NCBI GenBank assembly: GCA_910579805.1
Contig: CAJTWM010000001.1
Span: 1-64,000 of the forward strand
Reading direction: 5' to 3'
DNA length: 64,000 bases
Origin: an uncultured Lachnospiraceae bacterium
GTDB taxonomy: Bacteria > Bacillota > Clostridia > Lachnospirales > Lachnospiraceae
Shown: one piece after another, positions 18,107-27,572 of the stretch
Numbering within the stretch: position 1 is the first letter of the stretch
Layout of the letters: every line of letters begins with the position of its first letter
Position numbers and translations under genes: made by a program
Notes under the pieces: generated by a model
What the model saw: the letters and a program-made list of their open reading frames with translations, nothing else
Told to the model about the DNA's origin: nothing
The model's database searches: none

Positions 18107-19246
18107 TCATAAAACGATATAATCATTTTCCGTATTCATCCGCTCCAATTGTTCCCGTATCTCTTCACTGTTGAGTATGGAGCAGATCAGCACGGTATAT
18201 TTTTTGTCTTGTAAAAATTCCGGCGCATAGATCGTCCGCCCATACAGTTCACGCCCCTGTTTTATTTTATTATTGTCTATGAAACCTTTGATCCTGCATT
18301 TTCCTAAATCCGTCGTGGCGATCAGATTCATAACAAAAGCGCCTGTTCCCCAAATAATGATCTCTCTTTGGTCCCCGATCAGCCCTGCGATGATTTGGGA
18401 GATTCTTTCCTCTTTTCCCCTCTGCGTCCCAAAATATTCGTCAACCGCCCGCCATGTGATATCATCTTTTCTAACTTCATTCGATACGCCTGCTTTCTTA
18501 TAGCATCGAAATAACTCGTCCTTTACCCTTTTTTCCGCGACGCTCTGCATCCCGTACCGGTTCAGTAAATTATCCAGCGAAATACCGGAAAAATAGTTGA
18601 TATGCTCTAAATTAAAATGGTGGGGTATGATTTCTTTTGTATGCTTTCCCAAAACAGAGTAATCCGGAATATTAACGACAAACGTCCCGTCCCCTTTCAA
18701 CAATCTGCGCACGTTCGATATTCCTTTTCCGGGATCTAATAAATGCTCTATTACCCCGATCAGGGTAATAAAATCATAGGTTTCTTCTTCCTCCAGAACA
18801 GGCTGATAAATATTTCCTATATAAGACCGGATCCCCGCCTTTTTTAATCTTTCCACGCTTTCGCCCGACGGATCCATTCCGGTAACGAACGTATAACCGT
18901 TCTTCTTAAGCGCCACTTCAAATCTGCCGTTTCCGGATCCTATATTCAGTATGGAGGAATCTTTCCGGCAATACGCGGTCAAAAATTCTTCCAAGGTATC
19001 ATAGCTTAGTGAATTGTCACATTTACTGTCGTCCCCATAAAAATTACAGTGGGAGTAATACCAGTCATAATCCTCCATCCCTGCTTTGGTATCGCTGTAT
19101 ACCATCCCGCAGTCCTCGCAGACCGCCACATGATAAGAATCCGGCAAATGATAATCCTCAGGAACTTTCATGATAACTTTATGGATCGTTTTTGATCTTT
19201 TTCCTCCGCATACAGGACAATACCTATTTTTACTATGTTCAGACAT
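18107..19246 (-). CDS. Sugar C-methyltransferase-like protein (zinc ribbon, MT, C-terminal Rossmann)
   Basis: A 379-residue protein with the three-part plan of TylCIII/NovU-type sugar C-methyltransferases. An N-terminal CPVC (10-13) and CEDC (near 38) zinc ribbon comes first. A SAM domain follows (ILNIGSGNGRFE, GVIEHLLDP). The C-terminal domain contains IIIWGTGAFVMNL. Such enzymes methylate a carbon next to a keto group on a nucleotide sugar. With RfbF/G/H in the same operon, CDP-4-keto sugars are candidate substrates. Ribosome site AGGAG overlaps the end of the upstream gene. C-methylation rather than O-methylation is inferred from architecture. Confidence 0.75.
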   Translation of the reverse strand: MSEHSKNRYCPVCGGKRSKTIHKVIMKVPEDYHLPDSYHVAVCEDCGMVYSDTKAGMEDYDWYYSHCNFYGDDSKCDNSLSYDTLEEFLTAYCRKDSSILNIGSGNGRFEVALKKNGYTFVTGMDPSGESVERLKKAGIRSYIGNIYQPVLEEEETYDFITLIGVIEHLLDPGKGISNVRRLLKGDGTFVVNIPDYSVLGKHTKEIIPHHFNLEHINYFSGISLDNLLNRYGMQSVAEKRVKDELFRCYKKAGVSNEVRKDDITWRAVDEYFGTQRGKEERISQIIAGLIGDQREIIIWGTGAFVMNLIATTDLGKCRIKGFIDNNKIKQGRELYGRTIYAPEFLQDKKYTVLICSILNSEEIREQLERMNTENDYIVL

Positions 19247-19252
19247 GCCGCG

Positions 19253-20188
19253 TTATGACTCCTTTCTGTACCAGTCGATGGTTTTGGCAATTCCTTCCTC
19301 GAAAGAATATTTTGGCACAAATCCTGTGTCTTCCTTTAGTTTTGAGATATCCGCCTCCAAATGCATGATCTGTCCGTCCCCATAGGATTTCTTACCGATT
19401 CCTAATGTAAGCTCCCGGTCTATCCTGTCGCGGATTATGGAAACGTACTCCTTTACCTGCCGCGGGGCCCCGCTCCCGACGCAGTAGATCCCGCTGTCCC
19501 TTGCCGTTTGGGCAATCAGCCATAAAGCGTGTACCGCATCCTCCGAATACAGATAGTCCCATACCTGTTCGCAGGGCGTCAGAACGGGTTCTTCCCCCTT
19601 CAACAAAGTACGGATCACATACGACGTCAGGATATAATCATTTTCATACGGCCCGTAAACGGCAAAGATCCTCGCCCAGTTGCACCTCATTTTGTTTTGC
19701 CTGCAATATTCCGCTGCCAGTCGTCCGGCAGCCAGTTTAGCGATCCCGTATAATGTTTCCGGCCTTTCCTGCGTCGTTTCATCGATTTTTTTATTTAATA
19801 CCCCGTATTCAGCCTGGGAACCGGCGCCGACAAATACCTTGCAGCCTAATTGCTTTGCGAAGGAAGCCGCCTTTAAAGTCGAAAGGATATTTTCCTCCTG
19901 CAAAAAAGGATCGTTGCGTCCCTCGTCCCCGGTATGGGTCCATGCCAGATGAAAACACACGTCATACGTTTCCCGTATCCGTTCCGGCAGCTTGTCGATC
20001 TGCGTAATATCGCATTCTACTACCTTAACCAGCTCATGGACGGGAATCTGTTTCCTGTTCCGGGAATCGGGACGGACGACCGCCAATACATGCACATTGT
20101 TATCGATGCATTCCCTGACCAACATCGTTCCAAGCGGACCGCTTGCGCCGGTGACCGCTGCCCTTTTAATCTGTCCATGCCATTCCAT
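19253..20188 (-). CDS. NAD-dependent epimerase/reductase (extended SDR)
   Basis: A 311-residue extended SDR: NAD loop TGASGPLG near residues 14-21 and YGIAK as the Tyr-x3-Lys catalytic pair near 150. Such enzymes epimerise or reduce keto groups on nucleotide sugars. It sits between a radical SAM gene and the C-methyltransferase gene. A paralogous SDR at 29771-30697 has the same position relative to the second radical SAM pair. After a YerE-type ThDP enzyme, a reductase of this fold could reduce the new two-carbon side chain. That role is inference. Confidence 0.8.
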   Translation of the reverse strand: MEWHGQIKRAAVTGASGPLGTMLVRECIDNNVHVLAVVRPDSRNRKQIPVHELVKVVECDITQIDKLPERIRETYDVCFHLAWTHTGDEGRNDPFLQEENILSTLKAASFAKQLGCKVFVGAGSQAEYGVLNKKIDETTQERPETLYGIAKLAAGRLAAEYCRQNKMRCNWARIFAVYGPYENDYILTSYVIRTLLKGEEPVLTPCEQVWDYLYSEDAVHALWLIAQTARDSGIYCVGSGAPRQVKEYVSIIRDRIDRELTLGIGKKSYGDGQIMHLEADISKLKEDTGFVPKYSFEEGIAKTIDWYRKES

Positions 20189-20194
20189 CGCTCT

Positions 20195-21226
20195 TTACTC
20201 TATTTCTTTCCATTCATATTTTTTCTTTAATTCTTCCGCATAACCGCTGATATCGTCTTCGGGGAACATGCGGAAATCATTGATCCCACATTCTTCGCAG
20301 GCCTGACACACATTGCCCCGTCCGCCCAACATCTGCTGCCTAAATTCCGTATATCCTTTTCCGTTCCATATCTCGACCAGACTTTTATTGTTACAGTCGT
20401 CTAAAATTCTCGGATAATAGATTGCGTGACACCCTACCACTTTTCCGTCCGGATTGATCTGCATGGAATAAAATGCCTGCGGACACACATGAATGCGTTT
20501 CACCGGCAGACCGAACTGGGTTTTTAAATTCTGCGCTTCGTACAGTTCGTCGTTAAATGCGACATCCGAAAATATCGGCACCGTATTTTCAATACCGATC
20601 GTGTCGCATATGTCCCCAAACAGATCCAGGTATCTTTTTCTGTCTTCTTCGCCGTCCAGGGCAATATCTACGATTTTAAGATACATCTGGGTATCCGTCT
20701 TATGTTCATAAAAATAACGGATATTTTCCACAAATTCCTGAAAGTCCAATTCTATCCCGCTGATATCCCGGTATTTTCCGGCGCTTGTCCCCTGTAAGGA
20801 AATGACCAGCCTGTCAAGTCCCGCCGCAATCAATTCGTCGGACATTCGGTGCGTCAGCAGGGAACCGTTGGTTAGCAGCTCTATTGTATTTGCGATCCGC
20901 GCTTCTTTCGCCCTCTTTATCATTTTTGTAATGTCTTTATGCAAAAGAGGCTCCCCCATTCCGACAAACCGCAGGGTCTTTACCTTTTCCGGAAACTGCG
21001 CCAGATCGTCGATACATTTTTCATACAGTCCGTATTCCATGACCGGCCATTCCGTAACAAACTTCCTTTCTTTTTTCGGAATGGAATGATGACAATATTT
21101 GCAGGTAAAATTACATGCATAGATCGGAAAGATCTGTACCAAATAGGGCGTCGACAACGGAAGGTTTTCCGCCAGATTGTGTCTTTTCCCTCCCGGCGCC
21201 TCACTGTTTAATAACCTTGCTTTCAT
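20195..21226 (-). CDS. Radical SAM/SPASM-type enzyme (pair member 1a)
   Basis: A 343-residue protein. Cluster motif Cys38-x3-Cys42-x2-Cys45 (CNFTCKYC), GMGEPL and TNGSLLT in the core. C-terminal cysteines (CPQAF, VVGCH, CQACEEC) resemble a SPASM domain holding auxiliary clusters. It is a paralogue of 32359-33339, with shared GEPL and TNGSLLT and similar tails. The start chosen is ATG 21226 with AAGGAG upstream; a GTG at 21235 is too close to that site. It follows directly on another radical SAM gene. Substrate unknown; SPASM enzymes include sugar and cyclitol dehydrogenases such as BtrN. Confidence 0.82.
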   Translation of the reverse strand: MKARLLNSEAPGGKRHNLAENLPLSTPYLVQIFPIYACNFTCKYCHHSIPKKERKFVTEWPVMEYGLYEKCIDDLAQFPEKVKTLRFVGMGEPLLHKDITKMIKRAKEARIANTIELLTNGSLLTHRMSDELIAAGLDRLVISLQGTSAGKYRDISGIELDFQEFVENIRYFYEHKTDTQMYLKIVDIALDGEEDRKRYLDLFGDICDTIGIENTVPIFSDVAFNDELYEAQNLKTQFGLPVKRIHVCPQAFYSMQINPDGKVVGCHAIYYPRILDDCNNKSLVEIWNGKGYTEFRQQMLGGRGNVCQACEECGINDFRMFPEDDISGYAEELKKKYEWKEIE

Positions 21227-21231
21227 TGCGG

Positions 21232-22326
21232 TCACTTCTCCTTAAACATTTCGTGGAACGGAATCTTTGTCGCGGCTTCTTCGCCGAATACCTCGTCCGA
21301 ATTTACGGGAAGTTCATGATTATATACGCACTTTTCAATATATTTGCAGATAAAATCCCTATCCTGTGCAATCGAACATACGTCCACATGCTCACCAAAA
21401 TATTTGATGCCAAATCCTCTTTCGATAATGTCCTTTAACGGTTCGTTGAAAATGTTTCCGATGGAAACATGAATGTACGGACAGGGCAGAACATCCCCGT
21501 ACTGGGTCACGGAAAACATTCCCTTTACCGCAATACATCCCATCTCCAGACCGTATCCCGGCGTCAGGTGTGAAAATACATTATATTTCTTTTCCAACGT
21601 ATTAAAATACTTTAAGTCGTCGTCATCGATCAGGATGTCGTACTGTCCTTCCCACTCTCCTACCGGTTTTGCGAAGGAAACGAACACGCCGATATCCATA
21701 TTATTAAAATATTCCACAAAACGGATAAATTCATCGGTATGCAGTCTCTGCTTGGTCACGACCGTCTGTATGAAAATATCCATTCCGGTCTCCTTACATG
21801 CCTTTACCGCATCCATGGTACGTTTAAATGAACCCGGATGCGCCCTGAACGTGTCATGGCCTTCTTCTTCCAGACTATCGATGGACAACTGTACCCTGTC
21901 CACCCCGATCTCCTTTAAATGTCTTGCCTTTTCTACGTCCAGAAGCCACCCGTTGCTGTCTATATTAATATAGAATTTCTGCGGGTCGATGGCTTCCACG
22001 ATCTGATCCAGATCTTTAAATACCAAAGGCTCGCCGCCCGTGATGACAAATCTGGCCAGACCCAGTTCATCGGCCTGTCTCGCCAGTTCGCGAACATCGT
22101 CTACGTTCATGGAATGATTGCTGTTCTTTCCCCTGAATCGTTTAATCGAGCAATGGGTACAATGAAAATTACATTCATAGTTGTACTGCATCTGTATAAT
22201 TGCAATCGATTCCCCTCTTTTTATCTTCTCTTCAAATTTTTGAATTTTTTCGTATACATACGGTTTTTTCTCTTTCAGGCTGTTTCTTTTTTTATTTTCC
22301 CTATCCGTTAATTTCGTCCCGCTCAT
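21232..22326 (-). CDS. Radical SAM enzyme (pair member 1b)
   Basis: A 364-residue protein. Cluster motif Cys52-x3-Cys56-x2-Cys59 (CNFHCTHC), GGEPLV and DSNG. The C-terminal region has GCIAV, YGDVLPCPY and further cysteines, suggesting an auxiliary cluster. It is a paralogue of 33618-34640: both share GGEPLV, GCIAV, GDVLPC and GNI in the same order. Ribosome site AGGAG is upstream. Lies between the B12-type and SPASM-type radical SAM genes. No known product could be assigned. Confidence 0.82.
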   Translation of the reverse strand: MSGTKLTDRENKKRNSLKEKKPYVYEKIQKFEEKIKRGESIAIIQMQYNYECNFHCTHCSIKRFRGKNSNHSMNVDDVRELARQADELGLARFVITGGEPLVFKDLDQIVEAIDPQKFYINIDSNGWLLDVEKARHLKEIGVDRVQLSIDSLEEEGHDTFRAHPGSFKRTMDAVKACKETGMDIFIQTVVTKQRLHTDEFIRFVEYFNNMDIGVFVSFAKPVGEWEGQYDILIDDDDLKYFNTLEKKYNVFSHLTPGYGLEMGCIAVKGMFSVTQYGDVLPCPYIHVSIGNIFNEPLKDIIERGFGIKYFGEHVDVCSIAQDRDFICKYIEKCVYNHELPVNSDEVFGEEAATKIPFHEMFKEK

Positions 22327-22372
22327 TTCAACTCTCCTTTCTTCCTTTACGTCCGTATCCTAAGTTTCCTTG

Positions 22373-24220
22373 TTATATGTCCGCTTTATCGTCCAATAAG
22401 GAACAGATATCGATCACCCTTTCCACATTCGGAAATTCATACTTGATCTGTAATGCGATTTGGTTATAATATGCCGAGATCGCGATCACCACAGCTTTAA
22501 TATCCTTATCCTTGATCGTCTTAGGGGCAAATACTTCTTTGGAATTTAGTACCAACTGCTGTTTGATCTCCGAACTGTCTACCGGGAAAATACGATCGTC
22601 GTTTAACTCTTTTACCAGATCAAAGATCCGGACGCTGTGATAGTTTAATCCCCAAATAGCTACTTTGCCGTACTTTTCACACAGCAAACCGATGTTTTTC
22701 CCGAAATGATCCAATAATTCTCCCGGAATCTCAATATTGTATCTTTGTCCGCAGTTTTCACAGGGCAGGAAGTTGGTCGCAAATAATTTTATTTTCTTCC
22801 AGTGGTTTTCCTTCCCGCAAACCGGACATGCTGCCTTCACATCGATTCTGGCATTGTCATAATCGACGTTCGACATTTCGATCTCGTCCAATGTCTTCGC
22901 CTTGGAAAAAGGATAGGTAACGATTCTCTGTATAATATCCTTGTACTCTTCCATACTCATTTTGGTATTATTTTTCTGGGGACAGCCGTCTTTCAAATAC
23001 TGTACCGGATCTTCTATGATCCCCTTTGCTTTTGCATTGCGGTAAAGGGAGCATCCGGGAAATACCGTAATCGTAGTTAAATTGATTTTATATTCCACAT
23101 GTTTTTCCCACCAATTCAGCGTATTCATTGCCGTTTCATAAGATTCCGCCTCGTCTCCGAATATAAATCCCCCTTCCAGCGGTATCCCGCTTCTATATAC
23201 CGTATCAAGGGTCTTTTCTATCTGTTCGATGGTGATATTTTTCTTCATGCTCTTCAACACGGTATTATCGGCGCTTTCCAAACCAAAGGACATGGTCGCG
23301 CAGCCGGATTCCCGGATGATGGGCAGGATCCACGGATCGATACTGTCCACCCGGAACTGCGCCCACCATTGTATGTGATAGGGCTTGATCCGTTCGCAGA
23401 ATTCCACGACTCTTTCATTGTTATAAGAAAAAAGTTCATCCGCCACGCAGACATAATTAATATGATATTTTTTTACATTATAATCCAGCTCTTCAAAAAA
23501 ATTATCCAACGAACGCTGTCTGTATTTCCTGCCTACGGTATGAAAGCAAAAAGAACATTGATAGGGACAGCTCCTGCTGCCCAGCATGAAAATCGTCCTT
23601 GTCGAGTTCATGCCGCTTACGCCCGGCGTTTCGTTAAAGCTCTTTTCCAACTCAAACCCGTCGTAATCCGGCCACGGAATCTCATCTATATTTTCGATTT
23701 CCTTTCTTTCGGGCGTGGTAAAGTAAGTACCGTCCGCCTTTTGAATGATCAGGCCGTCTACCTCTTCCAAGGGCCGTCCCTCCTCCAAAGCGCGGCACAG
23801 TTCTACGTCCGTGATCTCGCCTTCCCCGATAATGCCGGCCGTGCAGACCTCTAATGCCTTCATGGCGGCCTCCGGATCTCCGGTGATCAATCCCCCTCCG
23901 ACAAAAACAGGAATATCGGCGTCCACGCTTTTCACCGCATCCACCAACTGTTTGATCGGGTAATACTGGAAAGAAAGCCCGCCGGTCATGACCACATCTA
24001 TTTCATGTTCCCTGATCTGTTCCCGCATAAGGTATTCCACCTCGCCGGCATGGTGATTCAGATTAAACGTATAGATCTGAAAACCCGCCTTTTTCAAGGA
24101 CGCGCTGACATAGGGCAGTCCCAAAGGAAATGAATAACCGTCCCCTACTTTATTGACGATCCGGGGCATAACAAGTAAAAAATTCAACTTTCCCACTCCA
24201 AACTTCCTCCATTCGCTCAT
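22373..24220 (-). CDS. B12-binding-type radical SAM enzyme with zinc ribbon and C-terminal Rossmann-like domain
   Basis: A 615-residue protein. Residues about 10-150 form a cobalamin-binding-like Rossmann domain (FPLGLPYVSASLKKAG, VVMTGG, VFVGGG) without the DxHxxG motif. The radical SAM motif is Cys218-x3-Cys222-x2-Cys225 (CPYQCSFC). Near 470-500 is a zinc-ribbon-like CPVCG...CENCG. The last about 100 residues contain VAIWGLNYHS, another copy of the accessory nucleotide-binding-like fold. Class B relatives methylate or rearrange unactivated carbons. Placed after the NeuB-like gene with a 2-base gap. Methylation of a sugar carbon is the favoured guess. Confidence 0.82.
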   Translation of the reverse strand: MSEWRKFGVGKLNFLLVMPRIVNKVGDGYSFPLGLPYVSASLKKAGFQIYTFNLNHHAGEVEYLMREQIREHEIDVVMTGGLSFQYYPIKQLVDAVKSVDADIPVFVGGGLITGDPEAAMKALEVCTAGIIGEGEITDVELCRALEEGRPLEEVDGLIIQKADGTYFTTPERKEIENIDEIPWPDYDGFELEKSFNETPGVSGMNSTRTIFMLGSRSCPYQCSFCFHTVGRKYRQRSLDNFFEELDYNVKKYHINYVCVADELFSYNNERVVEFCERIKPYHIQWWAQFRVDSIDPWILPIIRESGCATMSFGLESADNTVLKSMKKNITIEQIEKTLDTVYRSGIPLEGGFIFGDEAESYETAMNTLNWWEKHVEYKINLTTITVFPGCSLYRNAKAKGIIEDPVQYLKDGCPQKNNTKMSMEEYKDIIQRIVTYPFSKAKTLDEIEMSNVDYDNARIDVKAACPVCGKENHWKKIKLFATNFLPCENCGQRYNIEIPGELLDHFGKNIGLLCEKYGKVAIWGLNYHSVRIFDLVKELNDDRIFPVDSSEIKQQLVLNSKEVFAPKTIKDKDIKAVVIAISAYYNQIALQIKYEFPNVERVIDICSLLDDKADI

Positions 24221-24222
24221 TT

Positions 24223-25752
24223 TTATTCCTTGCCGTTGATTGCCGACAACATTTCTTTTGTAAGATGTACCGTAGTTTTTCTGGGACTTACAAATCGATC
24301 TTCCTCCGCATAATAAGAATCGTTCAGATAATGCATGGTAGAGATTTCTTCAAAAACGCATCCTTCCTTTGTGGAGAAACTATGCGCCACATTTCTTTCT
24401 ACCGTTATGATGTCCCCTTTATGCAGGATCTTCGTATCATGATCCAATAAAAGCGAAAGGTCGCCGTGCAGTACGACAAATGTTTCTTCCTTTTTTACAT
24501 GATAGTGGGACGGATGCTGCTGTCCCGGCAGTAAAACCAGTATTTTCTTACAATATTCGCGGTTTACGCAATTGATCATTGCCACTCCCGTTTCATGAAA
24601 ATGCCGCATCCCATAATGATGGGATAATTCACAACTGCTGCCCGTGGGTATCACCACGCTGCTTTCATTTAATAAGTTTATGATGTTTCCCACATTCCCT
24701 AATATCTCGTCGGAAACATTCTGTATGGACACGTCTTCGAGCATGACCGGCATATCTTTTTCGACCGTGTCTTTTACTATCTGGATCTTATTATATTTTG
24801 ACAGATCGCTTGCGACCAACTGGCCCGGCCTGCAGGGAAACGCTAAGTAAATATCTTCCCTGCCGACCGTCTGGCCCTTATGCAATACCTCTTTTACGAA
24901 AACGCCTCTTTTTAACGCTTCCAGATCCGATTTTTCCTTGTCCGTAGGCGTATATCTGGCTCCTGAAATACCGCAGGCTTCATAGGTTTCCCTTGCCGCT
25001 AAAAGCCATTGGTAAACCTGGCCGGGATTGGCGGAATATCCGTTTAATACAATATCCTCCGCAGGAACCCCTACATGTTTTTCAAAGATAACCGCCCCTT
25101 TTGCAACGGCCAGCTTAACCGGCAGCATATTGTCCGGATCCTCATGGGTAGAAAACCCGATCCGTAAATCCGGAAATTCCGTATGGTAATAGTCGATCTG
25201 ATTCATCTGCAGGTTACCGTTTGGCGTCGGATATTCCGCAATGCAGTGCATCAGGGATAATTCTATATTCCTGTTGCTAAAAAACTGCACCACTTTACCG
25301 ATCGTCTCCCTGTCGTTCCCTGCTCCCGATGCAATGACAGGCATCCCCTGTCCGCCGATTTTTTCAAGAAGGGGCCAATCGTTAAACGAACAACTGGCTA
25401 TTTTGATATAATCGTATTTCTGCTTCGCTATGACGTCCACCGACGCCTCGTCAAAGGGCGTGCATATTGCCAAAAATCCGTTATTCCTGACCTCGTCGAG
25501 CAGCTCTTCAAACTGCGCCGCCGATAATTTCGTATCCTGAAACCTTTTTACGTTTTTAATATCGTCCCGGTTCTGATAAGCCGGATGAATAAACGTATCC
25601 AGATCGCGGTACTGGAATTTGAATGCAAACTCAAATTCTTCAAATGGATCGCAGACTTTACGGATCTCCTTTATGATCCGTTTGCCATGCTCTACGCTGC
25701 CCTGATGGTTATTTGCCATTTCAAAAATAAACAAGGGTTTCTTTCTCTCCAC
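24223..25752 (-). CDS. NeuB-like synthase with SAF and C-terminal cupin
   Basis: A 509-residue protein. The N-terminal TIM barrel begins FIFEMANNHQGSVEHG, as in sialic acid and legionaminic acid synthases, with KFQYR and STHEDPD further on. An SAF-like region lies near 280-350. A cupin tail follows (about 400-480: HPSHYHVKKEETFVVLHG), which NeuB itself lacks. NeuB enzymes join PEP to an aldose. No NeuA or NeuC is visible, so a standard CMP-sialic acid pathway is not supported. The start is a GTG at 25752 with AGGAGG 7 bases ahead; an ATG at 25770 overlaps the upstream gene. Confidence 0.82.
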   Translation of the reverse strand: MERKKPLFIFEMANNHQGSVEHGKRIIKEIRKVCDPFEEFEFAFKFQYRDLDTFIHPAYQNRDDIKNVKRFQDTKLSAAQFEELLDEVRNNGFLAICTPFDEASVDVIAKQKYDYIKIASCSFNDWPLLEKIGGQGMPVIASGAGNDRETIGKVVQFFSNRNIELSLMHCIAEYPTPNGNLQMNQIDYYHTEFPDLRIGFSTHEDPDNMLPVKLAVAKGAVIFEKHVGVPAEDIVLNGYSANPGQVYQWLLAARETYEACGISGARYTPTDKEKSDLEALKRGVFVKEVLHKGQTVGREDIYLAFPCRPGQLVASDLSKYNKIQIVKDTVEKDMPVMLEDVSIQNVSDEILGNVGNIINLLNESSVVIPTGSSCELSHHYGMRHFHETGVAMINCVNREYCKKILVLLPGQQHPSHYHVKKEETFVVLHGDLSLLLDHDTKILHKGDIITVERNVAHSFSTKEGCVFEEISTMHYLNDSYYAEEDRFVSPRKTTVHLTKEMLSAINGKE

Positions 25753-25763
25753 TTTACGCCCTC

Positions 25764-27572
25764 CTACCATTCTTCATATATTTTTTCCATTTCCTGCTGT
25801 GATAAAAACGGAAACGGATTTTCCAATTTGGCAGACACCCGTAAGCCGGCTTCGTCCAAATAAGAAATACATTTGGGAATCTCATCATAAGCGATCGATC
25901 CGATAAATTCACATATCGCCGGTCCGGCACAGTTTAATGTCTGTTCTATCTTTTCATCGATTTGTTCATTCCGGTCGATACGGCAATAGGGTATTCCATA
26001 AGCGCCGGCAATTTTTTGCAGATCCGGCATACTCAGCCCGCTCTCCCCGTCGCTTCCCACATGAAAGCCGTCAAAATTCCGGTCCTGCATGGTGGTGATC
26101 GCCGCATATCCCGCATTATGGAAAATAAACATTTTCGCATTGATATTGTGGTGTACCACAGTCTGCAATTCCTGCAGGTTAAGCTGCAGGCTGCCGTCAC
26201 CCTCCAGCATGATCACTCTTTTTCCTTCTCCTGCAAACCATGCCCCGACTGCCGACGGCAGGGCAAATCCCATGGAGCCAAATCCCATGGAGGAAACGGT
26301 CTTCTGTCCTTCTTTATGTTTAAACGCCATATGCCCCGCCGTATTGCACCTGCTGGTGGAAGATATGGCAAGTACGTCATTTTCGTTGCAATATTCCGAT
26401 AACCGCATGGATAACCGGTACAGGTCTACCATATCGGTAGGATGTTCCTGTTTTTCCTGAAGCAGGGGAAACCTGTCCTTTATCTTCCGGCAAAATTCCA
26501 GCCATTCCGCATAGCCGGGTATTTCCTCTCCCGTCATCTCCTCTTTTAGCCGGTTTAAGAAATCCCTGACGCTGCAAACCGTCCCTTCTGCCTCCGGCAT
26601 GGCAAGTTTGCGGATCTCATTCCCGTCCAGATCGACAAGGATCTTTTTCGCCCGATATGCAAAATGTTCCTCGTTAAACGCCGTGATCATATTATCCAGC
26701 CGGCTTCCCAAAACGATCAGTAAGTCCGCTCCCTGTAAGATCAGGTTGGAATAACGGTTTGCCTGCAGTCCCGGACTTCCGAAAAAATACGGATCGTCAT
26801 AGTCCATGATCCCCAGCGCCCTCCAGGTCGCCTCCACGGGTATTTTCAGCAACTCCTGCACTTCCTTAAATACCGCTTCCGCCCCCGCGGAAACCAAACC
26901 GTGGCCGATCAGAAACAGCGGTCTTTTCGCTGCTTTTATCCATTCACGGGCAGTATGGACCGCTTTTGATATCTCTTCCTTATCCGGCGCCCTTTCCGCC
27001 AGGATATCTTCGTCCTGCAATATTTCAGGATCAAATTCCCTTAACGAGTCCGGATCGATTTGCATATTTTGGATATCCAGCGGAATATCGACCCAGACAG
27101 GCCCTTTTCGCCCATGCAGCGCCAAATAAACCGCCTTTTGCAAATGATACTTTATTTCTTCCGCTTCGGTCACGGTAACCGCATATTTGGTAACCGGTTT
27201 TGCCATGGAAACAATATCGTTCTCCTGCGCGCCAAATTGTCTTACCCTCCTTAGCGATGCAAAATCCGACCGCTTTACCTGCCCTGTCAGAAACAGCACC
27301 GGCGTGGAATCGACATAAGCCGCGCCCGTAGCCGTTAATACGTTTGTACCGCCCGGACCTGTCGTCGCCATGCATACCCCTAAAGCATTTTTTTCCATGG
27401 CATAAGCCTGGGCGGCGATCCCCGCCGCCTGTTCATGATGGCAGCAGACATAATCGATCCCGGCATGTCCCAGCGCGTCGACCAAATACATGATACCCCC
27501 GCCGCTCAACATAAAAATATGCTTTACATCCGCATCCTCCAAAAAATTCATTACATAATCTGCCAGTCTCAT
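25764..27572 (-). CDS. ThDP-dependent acetolactate synthase-like enzyme, YerE-like candidate
   Basis: A 602-residue ThDP enzyme of the acetohydroxyacid synthase fold. Catalytic Glu47 is in HHEQAAGIAA, and the ThDP/Mg motif runs from GDGS (458-461) to Asn465. ilvN, ilvC and other branched-chain genes are absent. It overlaps rfbF by 4 bases (ATGA). In yersiniose synthesis YerE, a ThDP flavoenzyme of this fold, transfers an acetyl unit from pyruvate to C4 of CDP-4-keto-3,6-dideoxyglucose; rfbF/G/H here make exactly that kind of acceptor. The YerE-like role is therefore inferred from fold and context. Confidence 0.83.
   Translation of the reverse strand: MRLADYVMNFLEDADVKHIFMLSGGGIMYLVDALGHAGIDYVCCHHEQAAGIAAQAYAMEKNALGVCMATTGPGGTNVLTATGAAYVDSTPVLFLTGQVKRSDFASLRRVRQFGAQENDIVSMAKPVTKYAVTVTEAEEIKYHLQKAVYLALHGRKGPVWVDIPLDIQNMQIDPDSLREFDPEILQDEDILAERAPDKEEISKAVHTAREWIKAAKRPLFLIGHGLVSAGAEAVFKEVQELLKIPVEATWRALGIMDYDDPYFFGSPGLQANRYSNLILQGADLLIVLGSRLDNMITAFNEEHFAYRAKKILVDLDGNEIRKLAMPEAEGTVCSVRDFLNRLKEEMTGEEIPGYAEWLEFCRKIKDRFPLLQEKQEHPTDMVDLYRLSMRLSEYCNENDVLAISSTSRCNTAGHMAFKHKEGQKTVSSMGFGSMGFALPSAVGAWFAGEGKRVIMLEGDGSLQLNLQELQTVVHHNINAKMFIFHNAGYAAITTMQDRNFDGFHVGSDGESGLSMPDLQKIAGAYGIPYCRIDRNEQIDEKIEQTLNCAGPAICEFIGSIAYDEIPKCISYLDEAGLRVSAKLENPFPFLSQQEMEKIYEEW

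Noticed and set aside
24223..25752. Classical sialic, legionaminic or pseudaminic acid pathway
   Set aside because: Only a NeuB-like protein, with an extra cupin, and a PglD/NeuD-like acyltransferase are present; NeuA, NeuC, PseB-like and LegF-like genes are not seen.
25764..27572. Housekeeping acetolactate synthase (ilvB)
   Set aside because: No ilvN, ilvC or ilvD nearby and it overlaps rfbF in a CDP-sugar operon; a YerE-like role fits better, though not proven.
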